Positions 25,967 to 32,722 of a DNA stretch of 64,000 nt are shown one piece after another (the first letter of the stretch is position 1; each line of letters begins with the position of its first letter). The notes below the pieces were generated by a model that saw nothing but the letters and a program-made list of their open reading frames with translations, was not told the origin of the DNA and did no database searches. This stretch comes from Chryseobacterium sp. JAH. GTDB taxonomy: Bacteria; Bacteroidota; Bacteroidia; Flavobacteriales; Weeksellaceae. Position numbers and translations under genes: made by a program. The stretch is taken from assembly GCF_001507335.1 (NCBI RefSeq), contig NZ_LMAH01000008.1:62001-126000 (forward strand). The letters are read 5' to 3'.

Positions 25967-26851
25967 ATGGAAACATTAAAATCGGTGTTGGAAGCCAACC
26001 ACACCAAAAAAGCAAAGAGTGAACTGATTGACCTTTTATCAGGTGTAGAAAAAGTGCTTACTCCAAGTGTGTATGATAAAATTTCTGGGGTAGAAATTTC
26101 TGAACTCAAAAACCTCTCCCTGAAAGACCTTCTTTCAATCGTTGAGCAATTCAAAAACAGCTATGACGAAAAATGGGAAAAGTCGCTCTCCAATGCATCA
26201 TCGGAAGTGCTTAAACTAATCTCCCTGAAAATGGCGGCTGATGACGAAATTTTTAAAACTTCAGACGCAGCAAATGCAGATTTTGCCGCAGAACTGGGCA
26301 GTATAGATTTTGCAACCATCATCGGTGGACCTTTGGATGCATGTGTAAAAGCTCAGTCGAATGCTTCAATTGCCACAGTAAGTTTTATCAACGAAGTTGG
26401 TTTTGAGCTTTCTGATCCTAATGATCCGGCAAGTGCGAAAAAACTGAGAATGGCAGATTTTAAATACAAAAAAAATGCGCCAAATCCTGATTACATCAGC
26501 GAAACAGAAACTCCCGACGAAGAACCGATGATTCCTACAGATGTAGAACTTTCTGTTCCTTTTATCGCTTTGCTGAATGTTCCGAGCTTTAGAATTGAGT
26601 CTTGCGAGGTTGATTTTAATGTTAAATTAAATTCCACCTATACTAAAAATGTAAGTGACGAATTTGGTTTAAAAGTGGGCGCCTCCGGTGGATGGGGACC
26701 TGTGAAACTGAGTGTAGATGTTTCTTATAAAAGATCTTCGAGCACAGGAATTAATGTAGAAAAAGAATATTCTTTAGGCGTAAAAGTAAGAGCGACCAAT
26801 GATGAAATGCCTGCAGGCTTAGAAAAAGTTTTAGGAATATTGGCTCAGTAA
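25967..26851 (+). CDS. DUF2589 family protein
   Basis: A 294-residue cytoplasmic protein, first gene of a five-gene operon. Residues 1-120 are helical and family-specific. Then comes the DUF2589 hallmark IIGGPLDACVKAQSNASIAT with FINEVGFEL, then a beta-rich part (PFIALLNVPSFRIESCEVDF, amphipathic strands) and the family C-terminus VKVRATNDEMPAGLEKVLGI. DUF2589 has no proven function. The small-residue GGPL/AQ helix plus beta-sheet half suggest self-assembly or membrane association, which is inference. I chose ATG 25967 over the in-frame ATG 25943 because of the -7 box. It is 18 bases before the next gene. Confidence 0.85.
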   Translation: METLKSVLEANHTKKAKSELIDLLSGVEKVLTPSVYDKISGVEISELKNLSLKDLLSIVEQFKNSYDEKWEKSLSNASSEVLKLISLKMAADDEIFKTSDAANADFAAELGSIDFATIIGGPLDACVKAQSNASIATVSFINEVGFELSDPNDPASAKKLRMADFKYKKNAPNPDYISETETPDEEPMIPTDVELSVPFIALLNVPSFRIESCEVDFNVKLNSTYTKNVSDEFGLKVGASGGWGPVKLSVDVSYKRSSSTGINVEKEYSLGVKVRATNDEMPAGLEKVLGILAQ

Positions 26852-26869
26852 TTTCTAAATTTTACGATC

Positions 26870-27568
26870 ATGATCAAATTATCAGATTACCTGGATTATC
26901 TCAACAATGAGATAATTCAGGCTCGTAAAAGAGCAGACGAAAATGCTGTCGCAATTGCCAAAGAATATGCAAAACATCCGTATCTGAAGTTCTTTACTGC
27001 GCCGAGATATGCTTTGCCAAGTGTAAAAATGGACATTCCTCTGAAAATTACCGATATAGATTCTGATTCTAAATATAATTTTAAACTTAACGAAGATCAG
27101 CTTATCGGAGAAGTGAATGAGAGAATTCGTTTGGTTAACAGAGAGAAAAAACTCAACATTTCTGAGATTACAAAAAAACAGATTCAAAATGATGATTTTA
27201 AAACACTGTTTAAAAAATTGGAGTCCAATGATCAGAAATTTGGAAAGCTACCTTCAGCTGAGGTCATAAAAATTGATCTGAAATCAAAAATACAGATTTT
27301 AAATACAGGAATTTTCAGACCTCAGGACGGAAGCACGGATGAAGAACTGAATGAGCTCAAAGATATTTTTTCTAATGTTTTGCTGAGTAAATACACACTC
27401 GTCAATTCTAAGCTCAACAATATTTATATCGATCCGAACACAAACTCTGCGGAAGATAAAGACAAGCTTTTTATCAATTTGCAGGTAACGATGGAAGCCG
27501 AGGGTATCAAGGTGCTCTCCTACAAAGATAAAGACGGAAACGAGGTCGAACAGATAACTTTCGAGTAA
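26870..27568 (+). CDS. Unknown protein of the DUF2589-subtilase operon
   Basis: A 232-residue cytoplasmic protein I cannot name. The N-terminal 35 residues are a charged helix (LNNEIIQARKRADEN). ALPSVKMDIPLKITDID (about residues 48-64) then resembles the amphipathic beta strands of DUF2589-like proteins. The middle is helical and lysine-rich, and the end returns to strands (LFINLQVTMEAEGIKVLS). This suggests a protein built to pair with the DUF2589 product. Its stop TAA overlaps the next ATG (TAATG), giving translational coupling. Confidence 0.7.
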   Translation: MIKLSDYLDYLNNEIIQARKRADENAVAIAKEYAKHPYLKFFTAPRYALPSVKMDIPLKITDIDSDSKYNFKLNEDQLIGEVNERIRLVNREKKLNISEITKKQIQNDDFKTLFKKLESNDQKFGKLPSAEVIKIDLKSKIQILNTGIFRPQDGSTDEELNELKDIFSNVLLSKYTLVNSKLNNIYIDPNTNSAEDKDKLFINLQVTMEAEGIKVLSYKDKDGNEVEQITFE

Positions 27569-28146
27569 TGCAGGAACTTGTACATCATAGCACGCAGACT
27601 TTAGAGTTTCATTTGGATAAACTCAATAAAGTGCAGGAGTTGTATTTATCTAAATCTTTTGATTTTGATGCTCATTTTGAAAGTTTTCTTCATGATCTTT
27701 TCGATTACTTTAAAGCGAAAGGAAATACGACGTACGAATCTGAAGTTTTAAAAATTATGAGCACAGTTTCTACCGTAAAACGTGGTTTTAATCCTGTAAA
27801 GATGGAGAAAGTGAACGTAGGAAAAAGAGATCTCGTCTCTGGATTTTCTTTTAACGGAATTGAAAATATTCACGGATTTCTGATAGATCTATTGTCTAAG
27901 GAACGGAGAAAATTAGAGGAATCAGAAGAGTTACTTTCTGGGTTGATCATTTCCATGTATCAAAACGGAATTTTAGATGACGATAAAATTAAAGAACTCC
28001 ATACAATTTCAAAAATTGAAACATTTTGGAATCAGTTGCTTCCGCAGAATACTACGATTGCGGGAATCAATAAAAAACTGAGACTTACTCTATTGGCGGA
28101 AGATATTTATCTGATCCTCGAAAAAATATTCGCTAAAATATCATAA
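27568..28146 (+). CDS. Unknown helical protein of the DUF2589-subtilase operon
   Basis: A 192-residue soluble protein with no signal peptide or membrane segment, predicted mostly alpha-helical by eye (LEFHLDKLNKVQELYLSK at the start; KERRKLEESEELLSGL near 120). I see no known domain or catalytic motif. It starts within the stop of the preceding gene (TAATG) and ends 12 bases before the subtilase, so it is part of the same transcript. It could be an adaptor or scaffold between the DUF2589-like proteins and the protease; this is guesswork from position. Confidence 0.7.
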   Translation: MQELVHHSTQTLEFHLDKLNKVQELYLSKSFDFDAHFESFLHDLFDYFKAKGNTTYESEVLKIMSTVSTVKRGFNPVKMEKVNVGKRDLVSGFSFNGIENIHGFLIDLLSKERRKLEESEELLSGLIISMYQNGILDDDKIKELHTISKIETFWNQLLPQNTTIAGINKKLRLTLLAEDIYLILEKIFAKIS

Positions 28147-28158
28147 AACTAAATAACC

Positions 28159-29415
28159 ATGGAAAAAGAAAGATATATCGTCCTGCTTAGAAATCAGGAG
28201 AAAAAGTCCCTTAAAAAAGTGGAAAATGAACTTCAGGTAAGCATCACTTCCTCAGAATTTCTTTCAAAGGATAACCGGTCTTTTGAAGTTATTGATAGTG
28301 ATAATGGAGTTTTGTATAAAAATCTGGGAGTGGTCGTTGTTGAAAATATGGATGAAGATCAGCTTAAAAAAGCAATGATAGACGAGTCGAATCCTATCAT
28401 TTATTTTGAAAAGGAACGAGAGTTTTTTCCTGCAGATGAAAGGAAAATTATCAGCGAACTAAAGAAAAAATCCGCAGAATTTTCAGATAAAATTAATGAA
28501 CTCGAGCAATACCTAAACAATAAACCTATTCCACCCAAAAATTTTGTGGAAATGGAATGGGGACTGAAAGCTGTAGGAATTGAAAACGCATTATATACAG
28601 GAAAAGCAATTGACCTTTGTATTTTAGATACTGGGTTGGATCTATCGCATCCCGATTTTGCATCAAGAGACATTGAAGGTAAATCATTCATCGAAGGAGA
28701 AGAATGGAACAAAGATCCAAATGGGCACGGAACGCATTGTGCAGGGATTTCTGCAGGAAATTTAAGAGCCGATACAGGAAAACGTTATGGCATAGCCAAA
28801 GATTGCAATCTGAAAATCGCCAAAGTTCTGTCAAATAAAGGTTCAGGAACCACCAGCAGTGTTGTTGATGCTATCGATTGGGCAATTTCTAAAAAATTCA
28901 AAGTGCTGTCACTTTCACTTGCCGCTCCAGTACAGCTAAACGAAAAACCTTCCATACTTTTTGAAACTGTAGGCATAAGAGCGCTTGAAAATAACTGTCT
29001 TATCATTGCAGCAGCAGGAAACGACAGCAGTAGACCTGCTATTCCGAAACCAGTTTCTGCGCCTGCAAATTCTATTTCAATTATGGCGGTTGCAGCAATT
29101 GACGGACAAATGAGAGTAGCGAAATTCTCAAATGGTGGTTTGAATCCGTCAACCGGCGGAAATATAAACGTCTGTGCTCCGGGAGTTGATGTTTTTAGCA
29201 GCTATCCTAAAAACGCAAAAAACAAAAACTATTATTTCGGTTTAAGCGGAACGAGTATGGCAACTCCTCATGTTTCCGGACTTGCAGCCTTATATATGGA
29301 GCAGTTTCCTGATAAGACCGCAAAAGAAATCTGGGAATTGATAGAAACCAATGCAAAACCCATTGAAGGTTTGAAATACAGAGATATCGGAAGCGGCTTA
29401 ATTCAAATAATTTAA
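28159..29415 (+). CDS. Cytoplasmic S8 subtilisin-like serine protease
   Basis: A 418-residue subtilase without a signal peptide. All active-site residues are present: Asp157 (CILDTGLDLSHPD), His190 (NGHGTHCAG), oxyanion Asn288 (IAAAGNDS) and Ser366 (SGTSMATPHVSG). Residues 1-90 have the I9 propeptide-like order strand-helix-strand-strand-helix-strand, starting RYIVLLR. A helical linker (95-122) joins it to the protease. Intracellular subtilases usually have short prodomains, so a full I9-like domain without export is notable. It lies 12 bases after the helical protein and 2 bases before the small I9-like gene. Confidence 0.9.
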   Translation: MEKERYIVLLRNQEKKSLKKVENELQVSITSSEFLSKDNRSFEVIDSDNGVLYKNLGVVVVENMDEDQLKKAMIDESNPIIYFEKEREFFPADERKIISELKKKSAEFSDKINELEQYLNNKPIPPKNFVEMEWGLKAVGIENALYTGKAIDLCILDTGLDLSHPDFASRDIEGKSFIEGEEWNKDPNGHGTHCAGISAGNLRADTGKRYGIAKDCNLKIAKVLSNKGSGTTSSVVDAIDWAISKKFKVLSLSLAAPVQLNEKPSILFETVGIRALENNCLIIAAAGNDSSRPAIPKPVSAPANSISIMAVAAIDGQMRVAKFSNGGLNPSTGGNINVCAPGVDVFSSYPKNAKNKNYYFGLSGTSMATPHVSGLAALYMEQFPDKTAKEIWELIETNAKPIEGLKYRDIGSGLIQII

Positions 29416-29417
29416 AA

Positions 29418-29621
29418 ATGAAAATCTACTTGGCTGTTCTTAAAAAAGATATTAATGTGGAGGAATTTAGACGAAGTCTTAAAGAAAAAAAAATTGAATT
29501 TTTGGATCATTATAAAAGTATAGGAATTATAAAATTGCAAAGTGATAACAAAATTTCCGAAAAGGACTTTGAAAAATTTTGCGAAAGCATCGAAGAAGAT
29601 CAAGATAATTTAACACTATAA
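29418..29621 (+). CDS. Small I9-like protein, possible inhibitor of the adjacent subtilase
   Basis: A 67-residue protein starting 2 bases after the subtilase stop. Its layout matches an I9 inhibitor/propeptide: strand KIYLAVLK, helix NVEEFRRSLKEKK, strand FLDHYKS, strand IGIIKLQS, helix ISEKDFEKFCESIE, acidic tail EEDQDNLTL. The neighbouring protease's own N-terminal domain has the same order (YIVLLR ... LGVVVVEN ... DEDQLKKAM). It has no signal peptide. A trans-acting inhibitor or chaperone of the protease is the best guess; sequence similarity is low and the call rests on pattern and position. Confidence 0.6.
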   Translation: MKIYLAVLKKDINVEEFRRSLKEKKIEFLDHYKSIGIIKLQSDNKISEKDFEKFCESIEEDQDNLTL

Positions 29622-29631
29622 TTAATATAAT

Positions 29632-29665
29632 AAAGCTTTTCTGTAGCAGAGAAGTTTTATTTTTG
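29632..29665 (+). terminator. Terminator of the DUF2589-subtilase operon
   Basis: AAAGCTTTTCTG (29632-29643), loop TAG, CAGAGAAGTTTT (29647-29658), two G-T pairs, then ATTTTTGTTTTTT. Confidence 0.8.
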
Positions 29666-29689
29666 TTTTTTAATTCTAAATTAAATATT

Positions 29690-30517
29690 ATGAATTTCAG
29701 ATTTTCAATCGTATTGCTGATGTGTTTTGCACTAAGTTTTTCTCAGGATCTCAAGGTAATGAGCTTTAATATCAGACTGAATGTCGATTCCGATAAGGAA
29801 AATGCATGGCCGAACAGGAAAAAGGATGTTGCAGATTTATTAACGTATTATCACCCTGATTTTTTTGGTGTTCAGGAAGCGCTTCCAGAGCAAATGAAAG
29901 ATATAAAAATGGATTTGCAAAATTACGATTATGTGGGTGTTGGAAGAGATGATGGCAAAGAGAAAGGAGAGTTTTCTGCAATCTTTTATGATACCAAAAA
30001 ACTCCAAATTGTGAAATCTGGAACATTTTGGCTCTCTGAAACTCCCGAAAAACCTTCAAAAGGTTGGGACGCAGCTTTAAACAGAATTTGTACTTACGCT
30101 GTTTTTAAAGATAAAAAGTCTAAGAAAGAATTTCTAGCAATGAATATTCATTTTGATCATATCGGAAATATCGCAAGAGTGAAATCTTCTGAGTTGATCC
30201 TGATAAAAGCAAAAGAATTAAATCCTAAAAATTTTCCTTTGGTTCTAACGGGAGATTTTAATTTAACCGAAGATTCGGAGCCTGTGAAAATTCTATCTCA
30301 AAATTTGGAAGATACTTTTTACCATGCTGAAAAGAAACATTATGGTCCTGTTGGAACGTTTACAGGTTTCAATGTCAATGAAGTTCCGAAAAACAGAATC
30401 GATTATATTTTTGTGAAAGGTTTTAAAATAAAATCTCACCGACACATTAACGACAGACGAGAAAATCTGCTGTATCCATCGGATCATTTTCCGGTTTTGA
30501 CAGATTTGCAGTTTTAA
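29690..30517 (+). CDS. Secreted endonuclease/exonuclease/phosphatase-family protein
   Basis: A 275-residue enzyme of the DNase I-like phosphodiesterase fold with a signal peptide (about 1-19, ending SFSQ). Catalytic motifs are in order: MSFNIRLN, FGVQEALPEQ (metal Glu), MNIHFDHIG, LTGDFNLTE (Asp/Asn) and the final SDHFPVLTD. Such exported bacterial enzymes act on phosphoesters such as nucleic acids, sphingolipids or sugar phosphates; the substrate is not clear here. I use ATG 29690, directly before the signal peptide, not the upstream ATG in the terminator tail. It is a single gene. Confidence 0.88.
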   Translation: MNFRFSIVLLMCFALSFSQDLKVMSFNIRLNVDSDKENAWPNRKKDVADLLTYYHPDFFGVQEALPEQMKDIKMDLQNYDYVGVGRDDGKEKGEFSAIFYDTKKLQIVKSGTFWLSETPEKPSKGWDAALNRICTYAVFKDKKSKKEFLAMNIHFDHIGNIARVKSSELILIKAKELNPKNFPLVLTGDFNLTEDSEPVKILSQNLEDTFYHAEKKHYGPVGTFTGFNVNEVPKNRIDYIFVKGFKIKSHRHINDRRENLLYPSDHFPVLTDLQF

Positions 30518-30534
30518 AAATAATTAAATAAATG

Positions 30535-30570
30535 ATTAGCTTTGTTCAAATCGGATGAAGCTAATTTTTT
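30535..30570 (+). terminator. Terminator after the phosphatase-fold gene
   Basis: ATTAGCTT (30535-30542) and AAGCTAAT (30558-30565), 15-base loop, then TTTTT. Confidence 0.7.
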
Positions 30571-30579
30571 ATACAAAAT

Positions 30580-31266
30580 TTATCTTTCAGGAAAATTGAT
30601 TTCGAAGCCAATGCCTCTTACTGAAAGAATTTTTATAGTGGGGTCATTATTCAAGTATTTTCTAAGTTTGCTGATGAAAACATCAAGACTTCGTCCTGTA
30701 AAATAATCATTAATTTCCCATAAATTATCAAGAATATCATTACGCTTGATCATCTGATTATTGTGCTGTGAAAGATAAATTAACAGATCTTTTTCACGCA
30801 TGGTTAAACGGATATTTCCTGTGGGGTGAATGAGTAACAGCTTGTCTGAATCTAAAATATAGTCTCCGATTTTCAGCTGAGTGTTTGGGTTATTCGATGT
30901 GGTTCTTTTCAGAATATTCTTAATTCTTAAAATCAATTCTTCAGGATCACAAGGCTTTGCCAAATAATCATCTGCACCAATTTTCAGACCTGTTAGTCGG
31001 TCGATTTTTTGATTTTTAGCGGTTAAAAAAAGAAGTGGAAACTGTGGTTTCTGTTTTAAAATGATTTTCGCCAGAGAAAAGCCATCCATTTTCGGCATCA
31101 TAATGTCTAGAATACCGATGTGATACGGGAAATCTGAAGTTAAAATAGTGACAACATCTTCCGGATTCTGAAACCAAACAACCTCAAAATCTTCCAATTC
31201 CAGATATTGTTTCAGAATCATCCCAAAGTCAGAATCATCTTCTACCAAAAGAATTTTAGTATTCAT
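30580..31266 (-). CDS. OmpR-family response regulator (second system)
   Basis: A 228-residue regulator with receiver Asp54 (GILDIMMPKMDG), acidic residues at 10-11, Lys in DDYLAKPCDPEE, and a C-terminal OmpR winged helix (FTGRSLDVFISKLRKYL). It is very close in plan and wording to the regulator at 19909-20598, so the two systems are recent paralogues. The start lies inside the upstream kinase gene (11-base overlap). The probable operator is the 11-bp-phased ATTAACC array at 32615. Confidence 0.9.
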   Translation of the reverse strand: MNTKILLVEDDSDFGMILKQYLELEDFEVVWFQNPEDVVTILTSDFPYHIGILDIMMPKMDGFSLAKIILKQKPQFPLLFLTAKNQKIDRLTGLKIGADDYLAKPCDPEELILRIKNILKRTTSNNPNTQLKIGDYILDSDKLLLIHPTGNIRLTMREKDLLIYLSQHNNQMIKRNDILDNLWEINDYFTGRSLDVFISKLRKYLNNDPTIKILSVRGIGFEINFPER

Positions 31267-32575
31267 AAGGCAATTTTATTTTAAATTGTGTTCCGACTTT
31301 TATTTCACTTTTTACATCTATCTTCCCGTGATATTTTGAAACTATTTTCTGGACAAAATAGAGTCCTAATCCTAAACCTTTCGTGTTGTGAATGTTATTG
31401 GATTGTATTCTGTAGAATTTTTCGAAAATACTTTTTACTTCGTTCTTCGCAATTCCTTCTCCGTTATCAGCAATGTTTATTTCTAAATGTTTTTCTTGGT
31501 CAGTGATATGGATGTCGATTTCAGAAGCACCATATTTTACACTGTTTTCGCAGAGGTTTTTAATGATGGTTTCCATTAAGTTTTTATCAAAAGGAAGTTC
31601 CTTTTCAACATTATTTTGAAGTTTAAATTCATACTCAGGATATGTAAATGCCAGATCCTGAATGAAAAAGTCCCAATCTTTAGGTCGGATGAAAATTGTT
31701 TCCTCTGTGTTTTCTTCTTTGTGAATCTGAACAAGCAGATTTTCGAGACGAGTAATCTGTCGATCAATTACCGGTAGGATTTCTTGACTAAGATTCTTTT
31801 TAAGAGTCTTTGAAGCAATCTTTAAAGTAGCAATCGGTGTTTTGAACTCATGTGAAATGTTATCGACTACAGTATGCAGAACCTCAATCTGTTTTCTTTG
31901 CTTAATCAGATTTTTAATGGTGAAAATATATAAGACTAAAACACTTGTAAGCAAAGCAATACAGCATAAAAAAAGTAAAGTTAGCTCTCTGAAGATGACT
32001 GTTTTTATATTTAAAATTTCGTATCCCGTTGTGCTTTTTACCGAGAAACTGTCATTTCTGGTTACTGTTTTATTGTCAGAATTGGTCGATTTTGAAGTGG
32101 TTTCCCAGGTTCCTGTGTTTAAAATCCCTGCTTTCTTTACTTTTTTTTCAGTTTCGTAAATCACGATAGGCTTTGTAATAAGATTTGTTTTTGTGGGATT
32201 GAAAATAATAGAAGAGTATTCAATTTTTACGGCAACTTCGAAGCCTTCATCTCTAAACTGATCATCCACGTATTGGCTGAACTCTTCTTCGGTGGCAATC
32301 CTGTTTTTATCGAAAAGATTCAGAAATTCATCACGGGTAATTTTCTTGTTTTTAAAACTGATCAAAATGGCTTGTACTGTATCATCGTGTACTCTTTTTA
32401 GTCCACCTTTGTCTTCTAGGCGATCTGTATAATCTGTCAGTCTTTTATGTACTGTACGGTATATTTCACGCTCTTTTACCTGATAGGTTTTGTACATAAA
32501 GTACCCCTGAATCCCCAAAAGAAGAAGGAATAAAGTAGCAAACAGAGCGATAAGATTTTTGCTTTTTGAAATCAT
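31256..32575 (-). CDS. Sensor histidine kinase (second system)
   Basis: A 439-residue kinase: membrane segment 1 (about 8-27), periplasmic domain of about 165 residues, membrane segment 2 (about 197-220), HisKA with His242 (DNISHEFKTPIAT), N-box NLCENSVKYG, G1 IADNGEGIA and G2 GLGLGLYFV. There is no HAMP domain. It overlaps the response regulator by 11 bases and is divergent from the outer-membrane receptor at 32723. The stimulus is unknown. Confidence 0.9.
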   Translation of the reverse strand: MISKSKNLIALFATLFLLLLGIQGYFMYKTYQVKEREIYRTVHKRLTDYTDRLEDKGGLKRVHDDTVQAILISFKNKKITRDEFLNLFDKNRIATEEEFSQYVDDQFRDEGFEVAVKIEYSSIIFNPTKTNLITKPIVIYETEKKVKKAGILNTGTWETTSKSTNSDNKTVTRNDSFSVKSTTGYEILNIKTVIFRELTLLFLCCIALLTSVLVLYIFTIKNLIKQRKQIEVLHTVVDNISHEFKTPIATLKIASKTLKKNLSQEILPVIDRQITRLENLLVQIHKEENTEETIFIRPKDWDFFIQDLAFTYPEYEFKLQNNVEKELPFDKNLMETIIKNLCENSVKYGASEIDIHITDQEKHLEINIADNGEGIAKNEVKSIFEKFYRIQSNNIHNTKGLGLGLYFVQKIVSKYHGKIDVKSEIKVGTQFKIKLPYEY

Positions 32576-32614
32576 TAAAACAAAGATAAAGTATTCATGT
32601 TTTCCCCAACAGAC

Positions 32615-32643
32615 ATTAACCCTTCATTAACCTTCCATTAACC
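32615..32643. promoter_or_regulatory. Three ATTAACC repeats with 11-bp period
   Basis: ATTAACC at 32615, 32626 and 32637, exactly one helical turn apart, between the divergent kinase and receptor genes. This is the classic layout of an OmpR-family binding site; the likely binder is the product of 30580-31266. A weak -7 box (GACTTTTG) follows near 32665 for the receptor gene. Confidence 0.6.
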
Positions 32644-32722
32644 TAAATTCTTTTGGGCATTGCAGACTTTTGTACAAGAAGAAATAGAATTTTCTGACTG
32701 TTAAAACTTTAAAAAAATCCTC

